Assembly: GCA_029262835.1 (NCBI GenBank)
Contig: JAJCYQ010000005.1
Span: 1-43,964 of the forward strand
Direction: 5' to 3'
From: Bacteroidota bacterium
GTDB taxonomy: Bacteria; Bacteroidota; Rhodothermia; Rhodothermales; UBA10348
Length of the DNA: 43,964 bases
The position numbers and the translations under genes are program-made. The notes below the pieces were generated by a model. The model ran no database searches. It was not told where the DNA came from and worked only from the letters and a program-made list of their open reading frames with translations. Of the stretch, positions 28,513 to 36,646 are shown one piece after another. Position 1 is the stretch's first letter. Each line of letters begins with the position of its first letter.

Positions 28513-28868
28513 GCAGCAGGAGGACCGCGGGGCTGGTCGGAGGAGTAGTACGTGCTGGCCGGAAGCGTGTCCGTGGCCGCACCGAGAACGTTGTCATCAG
28601 CAAGAGGAACAGGTACGTCGGTGGCGGGCGCCGCGGTGGCCTGGGCCGTAGCAAAGATGCTGTCGTAGTCGCACGTGATGTGCTTTGGCGTCGTCGAGGA
28701 GGCTTCGAGCGGGACGGCGTCATTCGTGCCGTGCGCGTCGTGCATGTCGGGCGCGTGCGCAAACCAGTCGGTCGTCGCCATCCACGTATAGTGGACGAGC
28801 GGCGAAACCACCGTTCCGAGAACGAGGGCGGAGGCGAGCAGGACCGATATGTGCCGACGATTCAGCAT
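28509..28868 (-). CDS. Small His-containing membrane protein, DUF2946-like shape (hypothetical)
   Basis: 119 residues. One N-terminal hydrophobic segment (about 8-24, SVLLASALVLGTVVSPL), then HAPDMHDAHGT, a Cys in HITCDYD, and a C-terminus reading DQPRGPPAA. A short protein with an N-terminal span, His/Cys residues and a terminal RGPP is the general look of DUF2946 proteins, which often neighbour TonB copper receptors; this match is from memory and is not certain. It is the first gene of a minus-strand run with the TonB receptor and the CPCC lipoprotein, and is divergent from gabD. Confidence 0.6.
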   Translation of the reverse strand: MLNRRHISVLLASALVLGTVVSPLVHYTWMATTDWFAHAPDMHDAHGTNDAVPLEASSTTPKHITCDYDSIFATAQATAAPATDVPVPLADDNVLGAATDTLPASTYYSSDQPRGPPAA

Positions 28869-28910
28869 CCTGGATTTAGCATCTTACAGTCAATATACCG
28901 AACTTGGAGT

Positions 28911-30392
28911 ATGCTATCCATCGATTCGTTACTGCGCACCTCGTCTTTTGTCAATGGCTTCTGGGTAGATGCATCCAGCGGCGACACGTTTGGCGTCGAA
29001 AATCCCGCCGATGGCACGGAACTCGCGCGCGTCTCGGACCTCGCGCCGGCCGATGCGCTGACCGCCGTCGATGCCGCCCACGATGCGTTTCCCGACTGGA
29101 GCGGCCGCACGGCCGAGGAACGGGCCAGTCTGCTGGCGCGCTGGCACGATCTCATAGTGGAAAATGCCGAGGACCTGGCGCTGCTCATGACGCTCGAACA
29201 GGGCAAGCCGCTCCGCGAGGCCCGCGGCGAGGTGGCCTATGGCGCCGCGTTCGTGAAGTGGTTCGCCGAAGAAGCCCGCCGGGCGTACGGCGACATCATA
29301 CCGCCCCACGATGGCGACAAGCGGATTCTGGCGCTGCGCCAGCCCATCGGGGTGGTGCTCACCGTGACGCCGTGGAATTTTCCGATTGCCATGATTACGC
29401 GCAAGGCCGCGGCGGCGCTCGCCGCCGGATGCACGGTGATTTCCAAACCCGCCGAAGACACACCGCTCTCGGCGCTCGCGCTCGCGCGCCTTTCGGAGCT
29501 GGCGGGTCTGCCGCCGGGCGTTTTCAATGTTGTTCCGACAAGTCGTCCGGCGGAAGTGGTCGAGGCGCTGATGGCGGACACGCGTATTCGCAAGGTGTCG
29601 TTCACCGGATCGACCGAAGTCGGCAAGATCATCATGCGGCAGGCGGCAGACTCGGTCAAGCGCGTATCGCTCGAGCTCGGTGGTAACGCCCCGTTCATCG
29701 TGTTCGATGACGCGGATGTGGAGGCCGCGGCGCGCGACGTGCTGGCCTCCAAGTACCGCAATGCCGGCCAGACGTGTGTCTGCGCCAACCGTATCTATGT
29801 GCAGGACGGGATTTACGACGCATTTCTGGAGGCCTACGGCCGCCTGCACGCCGATCTTCGGGTGGGGCCAGGGATAGACGAAGATTCGGAGATAGGCCCG
29901 CTCATCAATCAGGCAGCGGTGGACAAGGTGACGCGGCTGCTTGCAGGCGCCCTTGAGCGCGGTGCGCGCGTCTCGCACGGCGGGCGGCGTGCAGATCTCG
30001 AGACGGGGGGCGGCCCAGGTCGCGCATCGACCTTTTTCGAGCCCACGATTGTAGAAGATGCCGACGATGACATGGAGATCTCGCGGGACGAAATATTCGG
30101 GCCGGTTTCCGTGATTTATTGCTTCAAAGACGAACATGAGGTCATACGGCGGGCCAACGACACGCCCTATGGACTCGCGGCGTACTTCCATGCCCGCGAC
30201 CATGCGCGCATCTGGCGCGTGTCGGAAGCGCTTGAGTATGGCATGGTGGGCGTGAATACGGGTATGATTTCCACGCCTGTCGCGCCATTTGGAGGCGTAA
30301 AAGAATCGGGATTCGGACGCGAAGGCTCCCGGTATGGCTTGGACGAGTACCTTGAAATCAAGTATGTTTGTATTGGTGGCCTGTCGCGGTGA
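28911..30392 (+). CDS. gabD: Succinate-semialdehyde dehydrogenase (NAD(P)+)
   Basis: 493-residue aldehyde dehydrogenase. Motifs: TPWNFPIAMI (153-162), KPAEDTPLSA, FTGSTEVGK (231-239), catalytic Glu255 in LELGGN, and catalytic Cys289 in NAGQTCVC, whose CVC form is typical of GabD. The end PFGGVKESGFGREGS is also typical. It oxidises succinate semialdehyde to succinate in the GABA shunt, feeding the TCA cycle; related aldehydes are possible. The ATG at 28911 has GGAG just upstream; the open frame before it is non-coding. A PLP-dependent decarboxylase that might supply GABA-type amines begins at 43.6 kb, but that link is speculative. Confidence 0.92.
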   Translation: MLSIDSLLRTSSFVNGFWVDASSGDTFGVENPADGTELARVSDLAPADALTAVDAAHDAFPDWSGRTAEERASLLARWHDLIVENAEDLALLMTLEQGKPLREARGEVAYGAAFVKWFAEEARRAYGDIIPPHDGDKRILALRQPIGVVLTVTPWNFPIAMITRKAAAALAAGCTVISKPAEDTPLSALALARLSELAGLPPGVFNVVPTSRPAEVVEALMADTRIRKVSFTGSTEVGKIIMRQAADSVKRVSLELGGNAPFIVFDDADVEAAARDVLASKYRNAGQTCVCANRIYVQDGIYDAFLEAYGRLHADLRVGPGIDEDSEIGPLINQAAVDKVTRLLAGALERGARVSHGGRRADLETGGGPGRASTFFEPTIVEDADDDMEISRDEIFGPVSVIYCFKDEHEVIRRANDTPYGLAAYFHARDHARIWRVSEALEYGMVGVNTGMISTPVAPFGGVKESGFGREGSRYGLDEYLEIKYVCIGGLSR

Positions 30393-30445
30393 CGGGCCGT
30401 AACCGCCTGGGTCACCCTGTCGGCCCGGCACCTCCCCCGCCGTCC

Positions 30446-32758
30446 ATGTCTCGTACTTCTCTTCGCGGCTCCCTCGTTCCTTTTCGTGGCGCCCTCATTC
30501 TCGCGCTCGCCCTCGTCTTTGTCCCGCTTCTCGGTACGGCCTGCCAGGCCCAACAGACCGACCTGTCACTGGAGCGCATTTTCAGTTCCCGTGACTTCGC
30601 CGCCGAGGGTTTTGGCCCGGCGGCCTGGCTTGAGGACGGGTCAGGCTATACATCCGTCGAGCCGTCGCTGGGCGGTAGCGGCCAGGACGTGGTCAAGTAC
30701 GATCCCGAGACGGGCGAGCGGTCCATTCTGATTGCGGCCCAGGACCTGACACCGACGGGCGCACAGTCGCCGCTTCCCATCCACGGCTACTCCTGGTCGC
30801 CCGACGGATCGAAGTTCGTGCTCTTTACCAACAGCCGCCGGGTGTGGCGTCTGAGTACGCGGGGTGACTACTGGGTGCTGGATCTGGCGTCGCGGCGCCT
30901 GGAGCAGCTCGGCGGTACAGATGCCGCCGAGGCAAGCCTCATGTTCGCCAAAATATCGCCCGACGGGACGCGCGCCGCCTACGTGCGCGAAAACAACATC
31001 TACGCCGAGGATCTGGCCACGGGGCGCATTACGGCGCTTACGACGGACGGGTCGGAGACCATTATCAACGGCACGTTCGACTGGGTCTACGAAGAAGAGT
31101 TTGGCCTGCGTGATGGCTTCCGGTGGAGCCCGGACGGATCGAAAATAGCCTACTGGCAGCTCGACGCGAGCGGTGTGGGCGAATTCCTGATGATCAACAA
31201 TACGGACTCGCTCTACTCGTTCACCATCCCGCTGCAGTACCCGAAAGCCGGGACCACGAACTCGGCCAATCGTATTGGCGTCGTGTCGGCGGGCGGCGGC
31301 GAGACGACCTGGATGCAGGTGGGCGGCGATTCCCGCAACTACTATCTGGCCCGGATGGACTGGGCCAATAATTCCAATGAACTGCTCATTCAGCACCTCA
31401 ACCGGCTGCAGAACACGAACACGGTGCTCATGGCAACGGCCGCGACGGGCGCCGTGCGGACCGTGATGGTGGACCGCGATGAGGCGTGGCTCGATACGGT
31501 CGACGATATCCTCTGGATGCCCGACGGCCGCACGTTTACGTGGCTCAGCGAGCGGGGCGGATTCCGGCAGGCCTGGCTCGTAGACCGCGATACAGGCGAG
31601 ATGACGCTCGCAACGCCCGGCACGTACGACGTGCTGAACGTGGTCCGGATCGATGTAGAGCAGGGGTGGCTCTATTTCGTGTCGTCCGTTGACAGCGCCA
31701 CGGAGCGGTACCTCTACCGGGTGCGACTCGGCGGTGGGGCGGCCGCAGGGGGCGACGGAGCGGGCGGCACGCCCGAGCGGCTCACGCCCGCAGGCGAAGC
31801 CGGCTGGCACAGCTACCAGGTCTCGCACGATGCCCGATTCGCCTTTCGCACCTACTCCAGTTTCGGCTCGCCGCCCGCCGTCGATCTCGTGGCGCTGCCA
31901 TCGCACGACGTTATCCGCACGTTCGTCGACAATGAGCGGCTCGGCCGTACGTTTGGCGCGCTCACGCTCGGCGAGCGCGAGTTTTTCCAGGTGGATATCG
32001 GGGGCGGGGTCGCGCTCGACGCCTACATGATTACGCCATCAGACTTCGATCCGGCGAAAAAGTATCCGGTGCTCTTCCATGTCTACGGAGAGCCTGCTGG
32101 TCAGACCGTGACCAATCGTTGGGGCGGCCGCAACATGCTCTGGCATCACTACCTGGCCGAGCAGGGATACGTCATCATGAGCGTTGACAACCGAGGCACG
32201 CCCGGTCCGCACGGCCGCGAGTGGCGCAAAATGATCTACGGCGAAATCGGGACCATTGCATCGGCAGACCAGGCCGCTGCGCTCGGCGCCATTGCCCGTC
32301 GCTGGTCATGGGTCGATACATCGCGCATAGGCATCTGGGGATGGAGCGGCGGCGGATCCATGACACTCAACATGCTCTTTCGCCATCCGGACAAGTACCA
32401 CGTCGGCATGTCGGTCGCGCCCGTTCCCGACCAGCGCCTCTACGATACCATTTACCAGGAGCGCTACATGGGTCTGCCGCAGGACAACGACGATGGGTAT
32501 ACGAAAGGATCGCCCATTACGTACGCCGAGGGCCTCGAGGGCAAGCTGCTGCTCGTTCATGGCACGGGCGACGACAACGTCCACTACCAGGGATCGGAGC
32601 GCCTCATGAACAAACTTATTGCGCACAACAAGCCGTTCGATGTCATGGTCTACCCGAACCGGTCGCATGGTATTTTCGAGGGCCCCGGCACGACGCGCCA
32701 CCTGTTTGAACTCCTGACGCGGTACGTGACCACGCACCTGGAGGCCGGCCCCCGCTGA
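30446..32758 (+). CDS. Exported dipeptidyl peptidase IV (S9B)
   Basis: 770-residue secreted serine peptidase that removes N-terminal dipeptides, usually X-Pro. The ATG at 30446 starts a signal peptide (ALILALALVFVPLLGTACQAQ). The beta-propeller contains the DWVYEEEF motif, whose Glu pair holds the substrate amino end. The hydrolase domain has Ser634 in GWSGGGS, Asp709 in HGTGDDNVH and His741 in NRSHGI; spacing matches classical DPP-IV. GWSGGG replaces the more common GWSYGG. It is the first of three exported peptide-catabolism genes in a row. Confidence 0.94.
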   Translation: MSRTSLRGSLVPFRGALILALALVFVPLLGTACQAQQTDLSLERIFSSRDFAAEGFGPAAWLEDGSGYTSVEPSLGGSGQDVVKYDPETGERSILIAAQDLTPTGAQSPLPIHGYSWSPDGSKFVLFTNSRRVWRLSTRGDYWVLDLASRRLEQLGGTDAAEASLMFAKISPDGTRAAYVRENNIYAEDLATGRITALTTDGSETIINGTFDWVYEEEFGLRDGFRWSPDGSKIAYWQLDASGVGEFLMINNTDSLYSFTIPLQYPKAGTTNSANRIGVVSAGGGETTWMQVGGDSRNYYLARMDWANNSNELLIQHLNRLQNTNTVLMATAATGAVRTVMVDRDEAWLDTVDDILWMPDGRTFTWLSERGGFRQAWLVDRDTGEMTLATPGTYDVLNVVRIDVEQGWLYFVSSVDSATERYLYRVRLGGGAAAGGDGAGGTPERLTPAGEAGWHSYQVSHDARFAFRTYSSFGSPPAVDLVALPSHDVIRTFVDNERLGRTFGALTLGEREFFQVDIGGGVALDAYMITPSDFDPAKKYPVLFHVYGEPAGQTVTNRWGGRNMLWHHYLAEQGYVIMSVDNRGTPGPHGREWRKMIYGEIGTIASADQAAALGAIARRWSWVDTSRIGIWGWSGGGSMTLNMLFRHPDKYHVGMSVAPVPDQRLYDTIYQERYMGLPQDNDDGYTKGSPITYAEGLEGKLLLVHGTGDDNVHYQGSERLMNKLIAHNKPFDVMVYPNRSHGIFEGPGTTRHLFELLTRYVTTHLEAGPR

Positions 32759-32795
32759 CACACATTTTTGATCACCACAGACCCCACCACCACGC

Positions 32796-34487
32796 ATGAC
32801 TTCTTTCCGATTCCTGCCTGCCGCCGTCGTCACGGCGGCCGTGCTTTTGGCTACGCCGTTTTCGCCCTTAGCGCTTTCGGCCAGCGCCCAATCGTCTGGC
32901 GCCCGGTCGTCCCAGGCCGCCGCATCCAGCGATTTCAATTATGAGAGCATGGGCGAGGGCCCGTACGAGCGTCTCGTCATTCGGGGCGCAACGATGGTTG
33001 AAGGGGCGGGGGCGCCGCCCGTCGGTCCGGTCGATATCGTTGTCGAAAACGATCGGATCACCGAAATCCGTGTCGTCGGTTACCCCGGTCTGCCCATCGA
33101 TCCGGACCGGCGACCGGCGCCCGGAACCCGTGAAATCGATGCTACCGGGATGTACATCCTGCCGGGCTTCATTGACATGCACGGCCATCCGCACGCGAGC
33201 GGCTCGGGGCAGGGCGTATCGCTCGAGTACGTGACCAAGCTCTGGCTCGCGCATGGCATTACGACGAGCCGCGTGGTGGGCGCGAAGGGCGTAGACTGGC
33301 TGCTTGAAATGCAGCGCCTCTCGAATGCCGATGAGATCACATCGCCCCGTATTGTGGCCTATCCGGTGTTTGGTCAGGGCGCCGAAAAACCCATCACGAC
33401 GCCCGAAGAGGCGCGCGCGTGGGTCCGGTGGCTGGCCGGGGAGGGAGCCCAGGGTATCAAGTTTTTCGGCGCTGCGCCACCCATCATGGAAGCCGCGCTC
33501 GATGAGGCCTCAAAGCAGGGCCTTGGATCGACCGAACATCATGCCCAACTTGATGTTACGCGCATGAACGTGCTGCGTACCGCGAGCCTCGGTCTGACCT
33601 CCATGGAGCACTGGTACGGTCTGCCGGAAGCGCTCTTCGAGGACCGCATTATCCAGGACTATCCGGTCGACTACAACTACCAGAACGAGGCGCACCGGTT
33701 TGGCGAAGCCGGACGGCTCTGGAAGCAGGCTGCCGAGCCCTTCTCGCCGCACTGGAACGCTGTCATGGATTCGCTCATCGCGCTCGATTTCACGCTCGAT
33801 CCCACGTTCATTGCCTACCTCGCCAGCCGCGACCTCGTGGCGCAGAGTCGCCGCGAGTGGCATTCGATCTATACACTTCCCGCGCTCTGGGATTTCTACC
33901 GGCCGAGCCGCGCCGCGCACGGATCGTACTGGTTCGACTGGACGACCGAGAACGAGATGGACTGGAAGGAGAATTTCAACCTCTGGTTCACGTTCGTCAA
34001 CGAGTACAAGAACCGCGGCGGGCGTGTCACGCTCGGGTCCGACAGTGGATACATCTACAATCTCTACGGATTCGGGTACATCCAGGAAATGGAAAACATG
34101 CGCGAGGCCGGATTCCATCCGCTCGAAGTCATCCGCTCGGCGACCATCATGGGCGCCGAGGCGCTGGGCATGGACGACGAACTGGGAAGCATCCAGGTCG
34201 GCAAGAAAGCCGATCTCGTACTCGTGCCTGGAAACCCGGTCGCGAATCTGAAACTGCTCTACGGCACCGGATCGGTCCGATTGAATGACGACACGGGGGA
34301 TGTGGAGCGCGTGGGCGGCATTGACTACACCATCAAGGATGGCATTGTGTTCAATGCGCGCGAGCTCCTCGCCGACGTGCGCCGCCTGGTCGAGGCGCAG
34401 AAGGCCGAGCGCGGCATGCCCGCTGGGCCCATGCCCATGACCATCGAAACGGTCGACGAACGGACCCCCGCCGGACCGGGACGCTGA
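32796..34487 (+). CDS. Exported amidohydrolase-family enzyme
   Basis: 563 residues. A signal peptide runs to about residue 31 (LALSASAQ). It is a metal-dependent amidohydrolase of the imidazolonepropionase/prolidase-like type. Metal-site residues are in order: PGFIDMHGHPH (His129, His131), Lys in IKFFGAAPP, His in GSTEHHAQ, His in TSMEHWYG, and Asp in TLGSDSGY. The C-terminal strand set closes with GSIQVGKKADLVLVPGNP. The site looks complete. The substrate is unknown; its place between DPP-IV and an M1 aminopeptidase suggests dipeptides, such as Xaa-Pro, or a cyclic peptide product. Confidence 0.88.
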   Translation: MTSFRFLPAAVVTAAVLLATPFSPLALSASAQSSGARSSQAAASSDFNYESMGEGPYERLVIRGATMVEGAGAPPVGPVDIVVENDRITEIRVVGYPGLPIDPDRRPAPGTREIDATGMYILPGFIDMHGHPHASGSGQGVSLEYVTKLWLAHGITTSRVVGAKGVDWLLEMQRLSNADEITSPRIVAYPVFGQGAEKPITTPEEARAWVRWLAGEGAQGIKFFGAAPPIMEAALDEASKQGLGSTEHHAQLDVTRMNVLRTASLGLTSMEHWYGLPEALFEDRIIQDYPVDYNYQNEAHRFGEAGRLWKQAAEPFSPHWNAVMDSLIALDFTLDPTFIAYLASRDLVAQSRREWHSIYTLPALWDFYRPSRAAHGSYWFDWTTENEMDWKENFNLWFTFVNEYKNRGGRVTLGSDSGYIYNLYGFGYIQEMENMREAGFHPLEVIRSATIMGAEALGMDDELGSIQVGKKADLVLVPGNPVANLKLLYGTGSVRLNDDTGDVERVGGIDYTIKDGIVFNARELLADVRRLVEAQKAERGMPAGPMPMTIETVDERTPAGPGR

Positions 34488-34522
34488 TTCTGATTCCTCC
34501 TCCCACCATCAAGATTCTGACC

Positions 34523-36196
34523 ATGCGTTTTTCTTCTCTTCTATTGCTTCTGCTTGTGGCGTTTTTCGTACCCATACCAGACGCCGCCGCCCAGGATGCC
34601 TACGCGCACGAGTACACCGACTCCTACCCCAAAAACCTCGCCATCGACATCCAGGGCTACGTCTTCGAGCTGCACCTGACCGACAACTCGGACGTCATCG
34701 AAGGCCGCACCACTGTACACGCGCGCTTCGTCGAAGGCGGCCAGTCGGCGCTCCGACTCGACCTTTTCGACATGTCCGTAACCGGGGTTCATATGGTCGA
34801 TGCGACGCCCTCCGGCCCATCACCGGGCGCGGCCCTTGCCTACGAGCACGCGGACGGTGCCCTCACCATTGATCTTGGCCGCACCATGCCCGCCGGAAGT
34901 CATGCCAAAGTCGTGGTCGAATACCGGGGTACGCCCACCGAGGGTATGGATATCGGCCCCAACAAGTACGGCGACTGGACCTGGTTCAGCGACAACTGGT
35001 CCTCGCAGGTCCGGCATTGGCTGCCGGTCGTGGACCACCCCTACGACAAGGCGACGACCGAAATGATCATCACGGCGCCCGACACCTACCAGGCGGGATC
35101 GAACGGAACGCTGAGGGAAGTCACGGATCTCGAGGGGGATATGCGGCTCACGCACTGGGTGAACCCCGTGCCGACCGCGACGTGGCTCTATTTCATTGGC
35201 GTGGCCGATTTTGCCGTCGACTACGTATCGACCTGGAATGGCGTCAGCATTGAGACCTGGGTTTACCGTCAGGACCGCGACAAGGGGTTCTATGATTTTG
35301 CGGAGCCCTCGGAGGACGTTCTCGCCTTCTACACCGATCTCATCGGGCCGTATGTGAACCGCCGCCTCGCGAACGTGGTCTCCAACGCCACGCCCGGCGG
35401 CGGCATGGAAGCCGCCTCCATGCCCGCCTACTCGGACCAGTCGGTGACGGGCGATCGTTCGCGCCGCTGGCAGCACGTGATTATCCACGAAATTGCCCAC
35501 CAGTGGTTCGGGAATGCAGTCACGCAGGTCCACTGGAACGATGTCTGGCTGAGCGAGGGCTTCGCCACCTACTACACGCTGCTCTTCCGCGAGCACGCCT
35601 ACGGCCACGATGATTTTGTCGAGGGGCTGAAGAACCACCGCCAGCGCACCATTGATTTTTACCGCGAAAACCCTGATTTCCAGCTCGTTCGGCCGTACAT
35701 CGAGGACCTGAACAACGTATCGGGCCTCATGATGTACATGAAGGGCGCCTGGACGCTCCACATGCTGCGGGAAATGATTGGCCACGATACGTTCGATGAG
35801 GGTATTCGTACGTACTATGCCGAGTACGTGAACCGAAACGCCCAGACGGCCGATCTTCGGCGCCACCTCGAAGCCGCCAGCGACCGCGATCTTGGCTGGT
35901 ACTTTGACCAGTGGCACTTCCAGGGCGGCATTCCTGTGCTCGAAGGAGCCTGGAAACCCGTCGACGGCGGCGTCGAAGTCGCCCTCCGCCAGGTGCAGGA
36001 CGCCGCATATCGCTTCCAGCTGACCATTGAAGTGGACCTCGTCTACGAAGACGGCAGCCGGCGCCGCGCCGCGATTGACATGCCCACCTCGGGCTCCGTT
36101 ACGCGCAGGATTCCGGTCGACCAGACGGTCACCGACGTCATCCTGGACCCCGACACGCGCCTCCTCGCCGATTGGACGTTTGAAAGGCAGCGGTAG
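34523..36196 (+). CDS. Exported M1-family metallo-aminopeptidase
   Basis: 557 residues with signal peptide (MRFSSLLLLLLVAFFVPIPDAAAQ). The N-terminal beta domain (about 30-215) is followed by the thermolysin-like domain with GGGMEAASMPAY, the GAMEN-like exopeptidase loop in changed form, and HEIAHQWFG with zinc ligands His322, His326 and Glu345 in WLSEGFATYY. It ends with a beta-sandwich (WHFQGGIPVLEGAW) and lacks the large C-terminal helical domain of PepN. It removes N-terminal residues from peptides in the periplasm or outside. It is 35 bases after the amidohydrolase gene; the three form a likely operon. Confidence 0.93.
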   Translation: MRFSSLLLLLLVAFFVPIPDAAAQDAYAHEYTDSYPKNLAIDIQGYVFELHLTDNSDVIEGRTTVHARFVEGGQSALRLDLFDMSVTGVHMVDATPSGPSPGAALAYEHADGALTIDLGRTMPAGSHAKVVVEYRGTPTEGMDIGPNKYGDWTWFSDNWSSQVRHWLPVVDHPYDKATTEMIITAPDTYQAGSNGTLREVTDLEGDMRLTHWVNPVPTATWLYFIGVADFAVDYVSTWNGVSIETWVYRQDRDKGFYDFAEPSEDVLAFYTDLIGPYVNRRLANVVSNATPGGGMEAASMPAYSDQSVTGDRSRRWQHVIIHEIAHQWFGNAVTQVHWNDVWLSEGFATYYTLLFREHAYGHDDFVEGLKNHRQRTIDFYRENPDFQLVRPYIEDLNNVSGLMMYMKGAWTLHMLREMIGHDTFDEGIRTYYAEYVNRNAQTADLRRHLEAASDRDLGWYFDQWHFQGGIPVLEGAWKPVDGGVEVALRQVQDAAYRFQLTIEVDLVYEDGSRRRAAIDMPTSGSVTRRIPVDQTVTDVILDPDTRLLADWTFERQR

Positions 36197-36207
36197 GGGG
36201 CCTTTTT
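36183..36207 (+). terminator. Possible weak intrinsic terminator of the peptidase run
   Basis: AAAGGC (36183-36188) pairs with GCCTTT (36200-36205) around an 11-base loop, with the T run at 36203-36207. The stem spans the aminopeptidase stop codon. The stem is short, so termination may be partial. Confidence 0.35.
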
Positions 36208-36246
36208 GGTGTCGGACGCACATCGCCCTGGCTGGCCGGTTTCGTA

Positions 36247-36415
36247 ACAGTTGAAAGATGAGCCTGTCGATCTCGAGAGAGTAACATATGCGGTCGCGAG
36301 GGGTGGGCCCAAGACGCAGGCTCATCCTTTAGACTTTGAAACCTGAGCCTGCTTCCTTGAGGTGGTCATCGAATCCGCGTATATGCCTTGACCAGTTTTT
36401 GAAAGCTCATCCTAC
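36247..36415. repeat. Dispersed-repeat cluster in the 450-base gap before the permeases
   Basis: The gap 36197-36646 has no credible gene. Bases 36307-36357 are an inverted copy of 2552-2602, about 4 mismatches in 51, with shared core GACTTTGAAACCT next to CTCATCCTT. Bases 36391-36415 (ACCAGTTTTTGAAAGCTCAT onward), read in reverse, match the GATGAGCTTT-AAAA-CTGG element at 2407-2426. Bases 36251-36293 hold AAGATGAGCCTG and ACATATGCGG, parts also seen in the 2.4-kb cluster. The remainder, 36416-36646, shows nothing recognisable. Confidence 0.8.
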
Positions 36416-36646
36416 GTCGCGCCGGTCCGGTCGCCGAGCGCGAGCTACAACCACGTGTCCGCAAGCGAACACCGGGCGTTCACTTCCGAACGCCACTCGA
36501 CGCCACGGAGCGTCATCGATCACTGAAATGGCCCCGTTCGGGCTCAGTACGTCCAGACAGATCGTGCGCGCCCCGATGGCACACTTCTTGATTCGTCCCA
36601 TGTGATCACAGCGCACTCACCAATCAGGCCCTCCTCCCGCACGACC

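Noticed and set aside
28929-30431. 500-codon minus-strand frame over gabD
   Set aside because: Arg/His-rich antisense shadow of a clear aldehyde dehydrogenase.
34820-36325. 501-codon minus-strand frame over the M1 aminopeptidase
   Set aside because: Antisense shadow; no motif, whereas the plus strand has HEIAH and the rest of the active site.
36407-36616. 69-codon minus-strand frame in the gap before the permeases
   Set aside because: The composition is mildly protein-like, but it begins inside the repeat region, has no recognisable family and no clear ribosome site; it could be a gene remnant, but I cannot support it.
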